Shown: piece after piece, positions 45,400 to 57,984 of the stretch | How positions within the stretch are numbered: position 1 is the stretch's first letter | How the letters are laid out: every line of letters begins with the position of its first letter | NCBI RefSeq assembly: GCF_020520425.1 | Contig: NC_079488.1 | Span: forward strand, 18,106,247-18,170,246 | Reading direction: 5' to 3' | DNA length: 64,000 nt | Source: Spinacia oleracea | Taxonomy: Eukaryota; Streptophyta; Magnoliopsida; Caryophyllales; Amaranthaceae | The notes under the pieces: generated by a model | Database searches by the model: none | Seen by the model: the letters and a program-made list of their open reading frames with translations, nothing else | What the model was told of the DNA's origin: nothing | Made by a program: the position numbers and the translations under genes

Positions 45400-48300
45400 T
45401 CAAATGGTATAATCAATGTCTGTTATATTTTGTGAAGAAGACGGTCTCACGAGTTTTCCTATTTCGTCATACAAATCAAGATTCTCACAAGGTGCAGGGA
45501 ATATGGTCCCAATCACACGGCCATGGACATACGCACACTGGAAAATCCGTTTCTTCTTGTATGAAATTCCAACAGACATGTCACGGAAAGTGATGTTTTT
45601 AATGGGGATTTCTTCACTCCCGTGGATTCTAACGGGTACACGAACTCCCTGTCCATGGATAGAAGTAAAGCTAATGTCTTCAATGATTGGGAGAGCTTTA
45701 GGGTCGTATCCCTCATCCGGGTGTTCGTTGTAATCGGTCTTTATAACTATCCCGACCCTCACTTGGTCAAATGTTAGATTTCTGTAGGTAATTTGTCGTA
45801 CGTATCCACCCCTACCTGGGGCTGTTTTGATACGGACAGCTCGCCTAGAATTCCATACAAGGACGTTCTCAATGGTAACGTTTGAGACGCCACCGGACAT
45901 CTCACTCCCTATCGATATACCAGCACTGCACCAATTGTTAGAGAGTACATGAGTTATTATAAGTCTTATAACAACTTAATTTGTCAGTAAAACATAGCTG
46001 AGGGGTAAAATAAACAACTTCTAGGCTCCGTTTGATAGGGTGTAAAACGATTTTCCCCTTTTCAAATTTTACGTTGTTTGGTTTGGCAAGTGATGAAAAA
46101 CAATTTTCCATAACTCCCTCAAAGGTGGAAAAACCTTTTCCATTACCTTCCTCTCCCTTCTTCCCCTCAATCTTCCCCATCTTCTCCCATTTTCTTTTAA
46201 GGAACCAAACAAAACTAGTTTGGAATTGTGTTTTCCTTGTAAAAATGTTTTCCATGGAAAATCATTTTGTACTGAAAACGTTTTACACAATATCAAACGG
46301 AGCCCTAATGTTCTTGAATTTCAACTAGAAATGATTTGCAAAATTCTCAAGCATATTCAGCTACTACCATCACATTTCATCTATTAGAAGGATCTCTAGA
46401 TTTCACAACTAATCTTATCAGTCGATCCTCAGAGACTCCCAGTGTGCTACGAGATAGGATCCTGAACTACTACTGTATAACTAAACTTGGCCAGCCCTAG
46501 GAATCATAATTGAGGTTGTGGAACTGCCTATTGGATCTAAACTTATTATTAGATAATGCTCAGGCAAGGGAGACAACTTGTCTTCACATATAGAATATCT
46601 ATGCTAAATGCTCAAGGAGCAAGATTATAGCTCAACTTCTTAAGCTTGTAGCTGATAATAATGTTCTAAAGAGAGGGACAGTAATGTCCGTCATAAACCT
46701 AAATGAAAAATCCAGATTTCAGCAGTGCAAGAGTCAAACGAATAGAAACAGATTAAAAATGTAAAAGTGAATTCTGAATAACTGCACACAAAAAGTTACT
46801 CCCTCCGTCTCAGATTAGTTGTTACACTTATCTTTGCACAAATTTTTAGGTGATAAGTGGTTGTGTGGTTATCAATTGTTATTTTATTGAAAAAGTAGAT
46901 GTGATATGAATTAATGGGGTATTTTTTAATTGAATGGAAGAGGGTGTGGGGACAAAAAATATTTAGTGGGAAGAGATAGACAATATAATAATTGTGGGGT
47001 CATTCCTAATTTAGAAGTGTAACAACTAATCTAGGACAGACGAAAAAGGAAAGTGTAACAACTAATCTGGGACGGAGGGAGTAGTTAGTTATAATTAGCT
47101 TGTCGAGGAAGGCAACTTGGAGTTATATACTTCGTGTACAGGAGGTAAATGAGAGGGAAGGTTACGAAAAGAAAATTGTGTAAAATTTTAGGATAAATTG
47201 TTTTTTACCACCTAAAAAAATCGAAAAATTATTTTTTACCACCTAAAAAACTAAAACTTGTATTTTACCACCTAAAAGGTTTTAAAAAATTGTTTTTTAC
47301 CACCTGAAAAATGGGACATTAGATGAAAATGTTATGTGGAGGGGCACAATAACGCTAATATTTCATATATGTTCTTTTCTTCCACTATTTCATGTAATTA
47401 ACTCTCTTCTCTTCCCACGCTTTCTTATTTTTCATGAATTCACATAATTTTTCACCATTATTAATTCACAAAATTAACAAAATTTAATGAAAATAAAGAG
47501 AGAAGGGTGAAAGAGTTAAAGAAATTCATAAAGAGAGTGTAAAAAATTGGAGAGAAATTGAATTAGGTAGCCACACATAAAGGTTGCATCTACTTTTTTG
47601 TTTTTAGGTGGTTAAAAACAAGTTTTTATTCTTTTTCAGGTGGTAAAATACAAGTTTTAGTTTTTTAGGTGGTAAAAAACAATTTTTCGATTTTTATAGG
47701 TGGTAAAAAACAATTTGTCCAAAATTTTATGTTGTGTAAAATTTTATGTTACTTTTGTTTATCTTTAAAATGTGTTTGGTAACTTGACTTTAGATTCCTC
47801 AATTTTACCACGTATTGGGAGAGAAAACTATGAAAAAGAAAATGTGTGGAAGTATGTGAGTCGTTTTTGTTGTAATTGGGTCATTTAGTTTTCCTTTCAA
47901 AATCTATGGAAAACTAGGGAAATCTAAAATTCTCTTTTTATTTTCAACAGTTTTCCTCATTAAACTAACAAAACAATGGATAACTAGGTAAAATATTTTC
48001 AATAGTTTTACTCATTACACAATCAAACAAGTGAAAACTAGTAATTTCTTTAAATTTGTTTTTCCACATATTTCCGCAGTTTTGATTTTCCACATTTCAC
48101 CAATAATTATATACCCAAACACAGTGCTAGTGTATCCCCAATTTAATGATTTAATCGCATTGAATTACAATCAACTACCGTTCCCCCCCCCCCCCCCCAA
48201 CAAAATTCTCTTCCTTTTCTTCCTCATTTCCATTCTCTGATTTTCAGTCTAATACATAATCATCCCCGATTTGAGAAGCATCAAAAGGAAGAGACAAACA

Positions 48301-51300
48301 AAATAGTTGATAGTCTATTATATTATGTTTCTCTTTCTCTTTGTAGATTTGATTGTGATCAGCTGGATCTTAGAACCATCAAACTCAAAAAACTGAATCA
48401 GCAAACTAAGAAAAAAAGCTGATACCCCAATGTTGTAATTGTTTTCTACTGCGGAATGTGTGCGTGATTAGTGTGGTAAAAATAATCAGGGAGAAAGTAT
48501 TTTTAAGAGCTTAACACATTCGGTCAAAACTGAAATTGAGATGACCCCTATTTAATTCCTTGAGGCTGACCCCTATTTAACACATAGGTTTAAAGTTGGT
48601 CCTCCAATGAGGTTGACATCACAACAGTCATTGCATGGTCCAACTCTGGAGTTCACATCACATGTTTACACAACTTTACTCATCACTATCAGTATTACTA
48701 TAAAGGGAAAGGACAAGCAATAAATTCATGGAATTGTGCAGTTGTTAAACTGAATTCACTCACCTGACCATAGAGCGAACAACAAGATTTCGAATGAGAA
48801 TGTTTTTAGAGGGTCGGGCATAAGCTGTACCATACTGATCCCAGCCACTCTTTATTGCTATTCCATCATCCCCCACGCTGATGTAGCAGTCCTCAATCAC
48901 CATATCTTCACATGAATCTGTTACGTAGGAGCAAGGTTAGTTATTCAAACAGGGTTGCTGGCAAGATCAGTTTGATTATTGCATTCCACTCTTTGGGATG
49001 CGTAGTATGACACGGAGTATCTAATAACTCATTCAAAAGCCAACAAAATTCTACTATTGCCAAAAAAACAACAGACTTCAGGAATCACAATCACAGACAT
49101 AAGTCCATTTATAAATCACTGTTACTTAATTCTCTACTACAAGATTGGGTATGGCCGTACGGGAACTCAATTCGTTTCCCAGTTTTGTAAATTAGGACAA
49201 AATCTACCATGTATTAAACTATTAATATACCTTTTTTGGTTCGCAGGGGATTAGTGAATTAAGTAACACTAATTTAAATCATATAATGGTTTAGCCGAAA
49301 GAAAGATTGATCTTCAACTTTCAACCCCCTGACAATATAGATTATCTACCCAACTCTATATCCGAAAAGACATGGAAAAAGAGAAACAAACAATGGTTAG
49401 AAACAGCAGAGCAGTTTGACTAAGTTGGAGTCAAGAGAGGTATTTTATCCTACAAAATAGATGCTGACCATATATACCATTGCACCAAGTGTATCTAGAG
49501 GCTCATGCGGTCATGCCTCAAGGGGACTCCTCCTGTAGAGTTGTGTGGGAGGAGGAGGGGGGGGGGGGGGGGGGAGTGGGGAGAGTTCAATGTTGCAGTC
49601 AAATCAAAGCAAGTGCAGCGATGTCATTGCCATTTCAAGCAATTGGACAATTCTGCAGCCAATGATCAACAAATCCCCGGAAATATAGAAACCTGTCAAA
49701 CAGTTTCCTTAATTTTATAGTAGTGTTGGCTAGGAGGTGATTTGTCATGCAGACTCGTTAGTTCCAAATAATTTGCAAGCATCAAAATGTCACAATAATA
49801 GTCAGATGGAGTAGTATTTGGAGCCAAATCTTTCTTGACTTAGGAACTTTTACACCACATGGACCTTTTTTTAACCAATCATTGACATATATTTACTTTT
49901 TCTGGTAACAGTATCTCAAATTGACCAGAGGCGAACAAAAGAGCAGCCGTTTAAGGAGTTTGTACAGAGATAAACAGTAAGATGTCTAATACTGGGAAAG
50001 TTGACAAATTGGTAACTTAATGGAAAACTGAGAGAATTCTCTTTTTTTTGAGATGGGTCACTGGGCATTTTGACAAGAATGCAAATAATTTCTGGCTTTT
50101 TGCTCCTATATTTCTCAAACAGAGATGACACACTCTTTTTGCTCAGAACAATCTGTAAAATGAACTTACCGGGGTCTATTCCATCAGTGTTTGGTGCTTC
50201 AAATATAGGAGCCAAAATCGTGACATTCCGTATTGTCACATTCTTGCAGTCATAAGGGTGTAACGTCCAGAAAGGAGAATTACGTAGAGTAATGTCACTA
50301 ATAACAATGTCACTTGACCACATGATCTGTACAAGAGGACCTCTAGTATTATTAAGGACCTTCCGCTTGTACTTCTTCCACCATGTTTGTCCTTGGCCAT
50401 CAATTGTACCATTGTTCCCTGTCAGCAGGGGAATATTTCAATTATGATGGACGTGGTTGCAATATTATCATCAGCTATAGCACATCCATGAAAAATAAAT
50501 CTATCTAGACAAATGTAACGACATCAAAAACAGCATCTATGTCCAATATCAACAAAATTGGAACTACCCATGCAGTAGATGCTTTATCCTAGGAAAGTAC
50601 ATAATCCCATATAATCTCAATATATTGGATCACAGCAAGCAGAAAATCTACCACAAATTCAAATCACGGGATACATATTTTTCAATCACAGCAAGAACAA
50701 TATCTACCATGGATTATGTTTCCTCTGTTTGTTTTCAGTCGCTACATTTCTCTTTTATGGAAGTTCCTATTACTTGTTACACACCTATATTTGGTATATC
50801 ATTGTTATACTTGAACTTATCAAGTATGACAATAATTGAACTTATCCTGCAACTCAACAATACTCTGAAATCTACACCTAAAGGTAACTTCTAAATCAAT
50901 GTTCCATCCGGTACAGTAATTCATCTCATCAACACTTCGGTCTCCATTGGCAATTATACTTTAACAAATTGTTTCTGTGCTCAGTTTGCTTGTAACAAAG
51001 TCTTTGCTGAAACTCCAATCATAGTTTAACATTGGACAGAGCTCAGAGCCCAAGAGATGGGATTGCATCGAGTGTCACTTGGCTAAATAAAGATAAGAAG
51101 CCTCCATGCCCAAGGGGGATCAGTAATTTAAGCAAAAAGCAGAATGAATAAGAAATAAAGAATAAAAGGACGAGGATACTTTTAAAGGCAGAAGTTACTG
51201 AACAGTCTAGAAAGCATGAGAACTGTGAAGGCAACGGAGATTTTTTTAAGGACAGTGAAAAAATATTTTTTTTCACAAGTGAAATCAATGAAATAGTGGA

Positions 51301-54300
51301 AGTTTAAGATTACTAGAGTAGTACCTTAAGCAGGTCAACCTTGGAGAACTTGGTAGGTATAAAGGCCATATCTTAGTAAGATTACAATTAAAGAGCCTTT
51401 TAATTTTGTTATAACTCTATTCATTTATAACCAGTCTTTTTATGCAGACATTGTGCAAATTTTTCAGTTAGAAATTTTGAACAATCAACAAGCTCGCTGC
51501 CATGTGCAGTTTGAAATTTAGGCATACAAAGCTACAAGCTCATACATGCACATCTGCTATTAGGCTGAGCCGCTTAGACATTACAACACTACCACAGATG
51601 ACTCCCGGTCCATTGTAGGCAAACGTGGCAACATTTTCTCTCATTAGTGAAGGTAAGAAAATTCTTCCTTTCAAATTCAATTACCAAGAAAAAAAATAAA
51701 ATTGTTAAAATACTAAGCATACTTACCAGTTATGACAACATCTCTGAGATTTTGACCATGAATCAAGCTACCATACCGGGGCCCGGGATGCTCTCTCCCA
51801 TATCCATATGACGGCAATGGTGGCATCAATGTCCACTTCTTCTCATCCTACCCAGTCAAATGGGAGCTCCACGGTGAGAAATAGCTTTATAGGGAATAAA
51901 CCATAAAAATGACAGATTCCAGCAACATTCAACTCAGTGAGTGCAATGAAAGAAAGAATATTTAGAAAAATATGGTTGTTCACCCAGACGCTCTCAAGAA
52001 AATATCTGACATGCTATTCTTCTTTCACCAAAGCTCACACTTTCCAATACTAGATTGACTTGTTGATGATCTGTCCTTGCAAGGAGAGTAAATGTAAATT
52101 GTCACATGAAGAATTATAAATCAAACATTACTTGCTCAAGCTCTTTCCCCAACTCAATCAACCAATTCTCTCCGGTCATGGGGGTTCATATGTCAATTGA
52201 TAGTAATACGATTTGCATCATTACGCTCAGAATAAGAACTAGAATGAATGTGTCTAATTTAGAGATAAACAGGAAAAATTAACAACGATACTCCCACCTG
52301 TTGATGACCTTCACAAAAAAGTCACAACTATTGATTAACTCACAGTAACGTACTACCCAAAAAGCCATAACAGTCTCGGTTCATTGTTAACTGTTCAAGA
52401 GTTCAACCGGTTAGAGTCATGATGTGTCACAATATAATTAGGCATGTTATGATTAATTTTCTCTCTTTTCCTCCCTCCTCTGCACCAGCCACAAGTCCAC
52501 AAGCCAACCCAGCATCACCCTACCTAATCCTTGTCTTCTCCGTTTCTCCGGCCATCAACAGCCACCTCCCCTTATATTCCCTTGCTTCCTTCTCCAGCAA
52601 TTCCTCCTGTTCCCTACAGCCTTCTCAAATCTAATGCCATTTTCATGGTTATTGAATAACTGTCAAACTTGAAATCAATTGTTTTACTAACAAAAACAAT
52701 TGTCAAGCAAACCATGAAACCAATCGAATTGGAGAACACTTATCATGGCACCCAGTTGATGAATCATGCCATAAAAATAAGAAAAAAGAAAAAGAAGTAT
52801 CCCCTTTGACAACAATTATAACACCATTTACCATGATATTCACCTCCACCATTAGTCCATTAGCACTCGTTTTCTCTTTCCTTTAATTTTTCGTCTTTCC
52901 CTTCTTACTCTCCCTAACTTCTTCTATTAGAGTTGTTTCCCTTATCTCGATATTTTGTCTAGAGAGGGAGGGGCTGCGGGTTCAGGGGATTGTGGAGTCT
53001 GGGACCGGCTAAAATGGCAATGGCTAATTGGCTATTATGGTTTTGATGGCGTCAAAGTGGGAGAGGGGAGAGATTACAATTTTAAAACAGAAAAGAGCAG
53101 AGATGATTAACTGGTACTAAAGATCATAGGTAAGGTTCGACTTTTTTGGGAAGGGTAGGCTAACAGTTGTGATTATTCTTGGAATTGTTATGCAGTGCGC
53201 TTCTCTGCAAAGAACCTCGTCACCACTAACACACACCACACACCGAATGGAAAACAACAATGCTGATTCTACAACATGAACATTAATTCTCCTCACCATA
53301 TGGTCCCTTTTGACAAAAATACTCAAGAAATCATCTTATTTGGCTTCCTTTCCATATCCAAGTAAATATTCGCAATGTAATAATATGACACAAGACCACA
53401 AGAGGTAATTTTTATAAGCATTATTAATCAATGCAATTATTATGGTCCAATAGCCTCAGTTCCCTCTTTGCTAACACCACAATGTGTAATTGTAGCACAT
53501 ATAGTATGACTTGCAAATATTGCAGTAAGATATAGTATCAATTAACTTATAAACTACGCTAGAAAGAAGAGATTCAAACTTCTAAATTAGCAAATTTAAT
53601 TCTTCAGAGTAAATGTTATATGGAGCTCCCAAATCAGCTTTACAGCTTTAAATGTGCACTGCAACGCTCAGTCTCTCACATTCTTGCACAGGCTCATATT
53701 AGATTATCAATTCAATCCCAAATTTCCAATGCTTTGGTCATTTACCCAAAAATGTCACTCCTTTGGTCTACTCAACTAACTCCATAGCCCATAGGGGACT
53801 CCACTTAACTAAAATTCCAAGGCACATAACCACCCCCCCTCCCACATTCCACGTTATAAGTACCTAACAACACAATCTAATTGAGGCATACTGCAAACAA
53901 GAAAGCGAATCACTCTAAACAAAGCAAATAAATTTTCAAATCCCTTTCACGCCAGCTTCCGCCAACGATATCCCTTTCCTCTTTCAATCAAACTGGAGCT
54001 AACTTACATTCTGGCATCATATTACCTCAAACAACTCCCAACATTTCGCCATTCAAACAGTTGACAAAGCACAATCCACAGGCGGGGTCATAAGATTAAA
54101 CCTTATTCTTCTTTCCCTAAGAACTAATCAAACCAAATCCTCCTACACGAATTCGAACTTCAAATACCAAAACCATGAAAAGAAGATGAATGCAACCTTT
54201 TCTCCTCTAATAACAAACCTCAAATTAACACATCAAACGCTCAAAGCAACAAACTTAACTAACTGCAAACTAAACTAACTTAACTAGAAATTCAAAATCA

Positions 54301-54775
54301 TAACCAAACTCAAATTAAATCATCAAAACCTATAAACATAACAAAACAAGTGCAAAGATTAGATTGAACTCACATCAACTCCAAGAATAACAGCTTCTTC
54401 AGCAAGATACAAAGTCATATGACTGGTCAAATTAAAAGGGCAAGTAAGCCAAACCCCAGGAGGCACATTAAGCTGAGCTCCACCTTTCTTCCCTAGCTTA
54501 GCTATAGTAGCAATAGCCTTCTCAAACGCCGCCGTGTTATCGGTAACGCCATCGCCTACCGCCCCAAAATCCGAAATGTTAAAAGCTACAGGGCGGAACC
54601 TCGGCATTGGCCGCCCCGGAGCTCGCCGGAAATTCAAAACACCGTCAACATTGTTGCGCTGCCATATGAAGATAGATGCAAACCCCACGATCCACAAAAC
54701 GGTGAAAAGGGTTTTGTGATTTGACAAAATTGAGACTACCCATCTCCTTAATTCCACTCTTTGTTGATGAAACAT
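45400..54775 (-). CDS. Membrane-anchored polygalacturonase-like protein (GH28), five exons, 483 aa
   Basis: Exons on the minus strand are 54775-54374, 51847-51727, 50418-50170, 48917-48764 and 45925-45400. All have GT-AG borders and the phases add up to 1452 bases. I chose the ATG at 54775, not the upstream in-frame one at 54943, because conserved sequence and a basic N-terminus followed by a membrane segment (residues about 22-38, TLFTVLWIVGFASIFIW) start there. The rest is a right-handed beta-helix GH28 domain: NTDGID at 251-256, GDDG at 273-276, GISIGSE at 311-317 and RIK at 340-342. These correspond to the catalytic Asp set and substrate-binding motifs of the family, which hydrolyses alpha-1,4-galacturonan in pectin. 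The usual His of motif III (GHGISIGS) is absent here, as in some plant clades. A type II membrane or Golgi/cell-wall location is inferred. Confidence 0.85.
46024..46304. mobile_element. Tourist-like MITE in intron 4 of the polygalacturonase gene, 281 bp
   Basis: The ends GGCTCCGTTTGATAGGG and TATCAAACGGAGCC are inverted. CTA flanks both sides (46021-46023, 46305-46307). Overlapping frames on both strands at 45938-46328 come from its inverted structure. Confidence 0.8.
46799..47081. mobile_element. Stowaway-type MITE in intron 4, 283 bp
   Basis: The ends CTCCCTCCGTCTCAGATTAG and CTAATCTGGGACGGAGGGAG are inverted. TA flanks both sides (46797-46798, 47082-47083). A second copy of the right-end motif (AAGTGTAACAACTAATCTAGG) lies about 35 bases inside, so the end is duplicated. 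Confidence 0.85.
47191..47720. mobile_element. Mutator-like MITE with long inverted repeats in intron 4, 530 bp
   Basis: Terminal inverted repeats of roughly 130-150 bases begin GGATAAATTGTTTTTTACCA and end with the inverted GGTAAAAAACAATTTGTCC. ACCACCT/AGGTGGT blocks recur within them. AAAATTTTA (9 bp) flanks both sides (47182-47190, 47721-47729). There is no coding capacity. Confidence 0.85.
48183..48198. repeat. C16 homopolymer in intron 4 (G16 in the transcript)
   Basis: Sixteen C in a row on the plus strand, so the minus-strand pre-mRNA carries a G run. The exact length may be uncertain because such runs are hard to sequence. Confidence 0.8.
49557..49574. repeat. G18 homopolymer in intron 3 (C18 in the transcript)
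   Basis: Eighteen G in a row on the plus strand, flanked by GGAGGA and AGTGGGGAG. In the minus-strand pre-mRNA it is a C run. Confidence 0.8.
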
Positions 54776-55171
54776 GGCTTTATTATAGACAAACCCAGAA
54801 AAAGAATGGAAGTTTATTTTGGGGATTTTTAAGGTTATTGAGTGTGAAGCAGTGTGAGTTTGAGGAGAGAGAATGACATTGATGAGGTTAGATTTAGCGT
54901 TGATTAATGTTGAATTTTGGGAAGGAGAAATGTCAGAGATCAAAATCAGGTGGAAAAGTTGGAGTAATTGGAAAGGTATAGTGATGGAATTGGAATCTGG
55001 GAAATGTTTAGTGAAAATACTCCGTAGTTTGAAAGTTAGGAGGTTCGTTTCTTTGTCGACAAATCTAATCCAGGGTTCGGTATGAGAAATTACTCAATTA
55101 GCAATTGATTGCCTGTGATTGCCGAATTTGGTCAATCAACCGGTTTACTTCTTCTGTATTGTATTATAATA
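54776..55171 (-). promoter_or_regulatory. 5' region of the polygalacturonase-like gene
   Basis: It holds the probable 5' untranslated region and proximal promoter. I saw no clear TATA box. An upstream in-frame ATG at 54943 would add 56 residues without conserved character, so I treat it as leader. From 55073 the sequence is part of a local duplication (see 55491). Confidence 0.4.
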
Positions 55172-55429
55172 CTTCCCCCGTCTTTTAATACTCGCAACGT
55201 TCCTTAATTTCACGCACGCAATGCACAACTTTGATCATTTATATCTTAAATTCTCTTTATGCAAAAATTATAAAAAGTTGATATTTTGAAAATACATATT
55301 GAGACGAATTTAACAAGATCCCACATGACTATGTTTTATCTTATATAAAAAATACTACGAATAGTCAAAGTATATTATATGAATAGTGGCAAAAGTCCAA
55401 ACGTTGCGAGTATTAAAAGACGGAGGAAG
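55172..55429. mobile_element. Stowaway-type MITE upstream of the polygalacturonase-like gene, 258 bp
   Basis: The ends CTTCCCCCGTCTTTTAATAC and GTATTAAAAGACGGAGGAAG are inverted. TA flanks both sides (55170-55171, 55430-55431). Confidence 0.85.
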
Positions 55430-55490
55430 TATGAGTTACAGTTTGATCGGTACGAGATTGAGTCTCACCATTGGATATTCGAGTTTCAAA

Positions 55491-55645
55491 TACGGTTCGG
55501 TATGAGAATTTGGCAATTGATTGCCGTGATTGCCGAATTTTGTCAATCAAAAGACTTACTTCTTCCGTATTCCAATGCTTCGTATGAGTTACAGTTTGAT
55601 CGGCACGAGATTGAGTCTCACCATTAGATAATTGAGTTTCAAAAC
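55491..55645. repeat. Second copy of a local duplication, without the MITE
   Basis: 55491-55585 resembles 55073-55170 (GGTTCGGTATGAGAA, GCAATTGATTGCC, GATTGCCGAATTT). The next 55 bases resemble 55430-55485 (TATGAGTTACAGTTTGATCG). In the first copy the Stowaway element lies between these two blocks; in this copy they are joined. Confidence 0.75.
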
Positions 55646-56156
55646 GTATTTAGAGACAAGAACTCGCAAAAAAAAAAAAACACGATTGTGAAAGGTTTTT
55701 GAACCCCGAGTGAAGGTTCAAGGGTGATGCTCCTAAGGAGACACCAAACTGCATTCATATTAGTGAAGCTCGAGTTCGAATCTATTGTTAGATTGATTGT
55801 TCGGGATCGAGTTCGAACTGAAACAATTATCAAAGCGATGGATGAATATAATTATAGAATTTTTTTTTATCGCAGTGATGCAAAAGTCTTAGATTCCAAC
55901 ATTAAATTCTTTGGGACATAGTAAGGTTTCTCAAGCTTACGAGTCGAACTCTATAAAGTTTGAGTTTGGCTCATTAATTATTCGAACTATATTTTCCAAG
56001 CTCGACCTCGGCTTTGGCTCGTTTATAAACGACTCCAGCTCGAACCAAACTTTATTTGAACTGCCTATAAATTATCAGTTCATATCCACACCTATTTCAC
56101 CTACTTATGGGCTTTCTCAAGACTCAATCTCGAAACATAGAAACAACAATTATTAT
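55646..56156. other. Intergenic DNA, nothing recognised
   Basis: Only short frames without domains. The right end, ATTAT at 56152-56156, is the target duplication of the copia element. Confidence 0.5.
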
Positions 56157-56318
56157 TGTCAAATATTGTGTAATCTCGTATCATTCTCATTAATCACACA
56201 CGTATATATAGTACAACTCAGTTACCTAAACCCTAGGTACACATTAGGTAACATACCATAGTTAGGACTCTACAGAATATTCACAGAATAATATCTAATA
56301 TCTTAACATATCTTAACA
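56157..56318 (-). repeat. Copia 3' LTR, 162 bp
   Basis: Left copy on the plus strand. It differs from the right copy only by G for A in GTTAGGACTC. Confidence 0.95.
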
Positions 56319-56330
56319 TCCCCCCTCAAG
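56319..56330 (-). other. Polypurine tract of the copia element
   Basis: CTTGAGGGGGGA on the minus strand, directly before the 3' LTR. Confidence 0.8.
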
Positions 56331-57984
56331 ATGGAGCATGTAGATCTCGAATGCCCATCTTGTTCAAAAAAAACTCAAATTGCGCCTTCCCCAACGCTTT
56401 GGTGAAGATATCTGCTAACTGAACCTTCGTCGACACGTACGACGGACTGATGATCCCTTCCTTGATTGCATCTCGAATGAAATGACAATCTGACTCGATG
56501 TGTTTTATCCTTTCATGGAACACCGGATTCTGTGCAATATGCAACGCAGACTGACTGTCGCAATACATCCTCATGCCTTGGTCGTGTGTCACCCCCAAGT
56601 CGCGTAGTAGTTGTTTCAACCACTTCAACTCACACGTCAGAGCTGCCATCGATCGATATTCTGCCTCAGCAGACGACCGAGAAACAGTATGTTGTTTCTT
56701 GGTCTTCCAAGAAACTGGCGACATACCAAGTGACACAAACCATCCAGTCACCGACCGACGCGTCATTGGACACCCTGCCCAATCCGAGTCGCACCACCCC
56801 TCCAACTGCAACGCACTGTCCGACCGAAGTAGTATACCTTGACCCGGACACTTCTTCAAGTATCTCACTACTCGCAAAGCTGCTTCCCAATGTGCCTCCT
56901 TTGGTGCTTGCATAAATTGAGATAGGACATGTACAGAGTAGGCAACGTCTGGTCGCGTGACAGCCAAATAAACCAGACGTCCGATCAGACGCCTATACTG
57001 CTCACCGTCCGACAGGTCTGGCCCGTCTGCCAATGCCAACCTATGATTCTGTTCCATGGGAAAGTCCACAGGCTTTGCTCCCAACAATCCGGCCTCTGAG
57101 ATGATGTCGAGGGCATATTTTCTCTGACATACATAGAACCCTTGACTACTTCGTGCCACCTCTAACCCAAGGAAGTACTTCAGAGCCCCGAGGTCTTTCA
57201 TTTTAAAACACTCCTTCAAGTATGCCTTAAAACTCTCAAGCGCAAACTTGTTATTGCCTGCGATAATCATGTCGTCCACATAAATGAGCACACTCAGCTG
57301 CAACGTACCTTTAGACAGAGTAAAGAGCGAATAATCGGATAGCGACTGTCGAAATCCATAGTGCGTCAATGCCGTCGACAACTTCTGGAACCAACATCTA
57401 GGTGCTTGTTTCAACCCATACAACGACTTTCTCATTCGACACACTTTGTCAAAGTGATTCTTCTTGAATCCAGGAGGAATCTTCATATAGATCTCTTCCT
57501 CCAAGTCACCGTGCAAGAACGCATTGTGGACGTCCATCTGATGCACGTCCCACTGTTTGACAGCTGCGACAGCTAGGAAAGTTCGAACTGTCGCCATCTT
57601 CGCGACGGGAGCAAATGTCTCATTATAATCCAACCCTTCCTCCTGATGATTCCCTAAACATACCAATCGAGCCTTCAGTCTCAACAAATTCCCATCCTCA
57701 TCACGCTTCTCAGTATACACCCATTTACTCCCCAATGCTTTCTTCCCTTCCGGCAAATTTTCCAACGTCCATGTCCCCTGTTCCTCCAACGCGTCGATTT
57801 CAGCAGCCATTGCCTGACGCCACCCCTCATGTTGCATCGCTTGTTTAAAACTCTTAGGAACTTGCCCTTCTTGCAATGCTGCTATATAATGCCTGTGCTT
57901 TGACGAAAAACGCTCATAATTAACAAAATATGTGATAGGATAAGGAGTACCTGAGGGTGGTGACGCCGTAGGTGTTTGGAAGTA
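56326..57984 (-). pseudogene. Copia polyprotein part 3: reverse transcriptase and RNase H
   Basis: It lies in a different frame from part 2. The frame is open from about 57984, with the first ATG-independent conserved residues just before QEGQVPKSF. Reverse transcriptase motifs include GSKWVY, KARLVCLGN, MDVHNAFLHGDL and the active site YVDDMIIAG (YVDD at residues 199-202 counted from 57876). RNase H follows with CDSDWAGC, SRSSAEAEYRSM and VFHERIKHIE. These domains look intact; only the shift near 57970-57985 separates them from integrase. Confidence 0.9.

Noticed and set aside
47769-48124. TGTGTTTGGTAA and CCCAAACACAGTGC could be the ends of a fourth MITE in intron 4 of the polygalacturonase gene
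   Set aside because: The inverted match is short and no target duplication was found.
54776-54943. An upstream in-frame ATG for the polygalacturonase-like gene
   Set aside because: The extra 56 residues have no signal or conserved character and would bury the N-terminal membrane anchor, so the ATG at 54775 was preferred.
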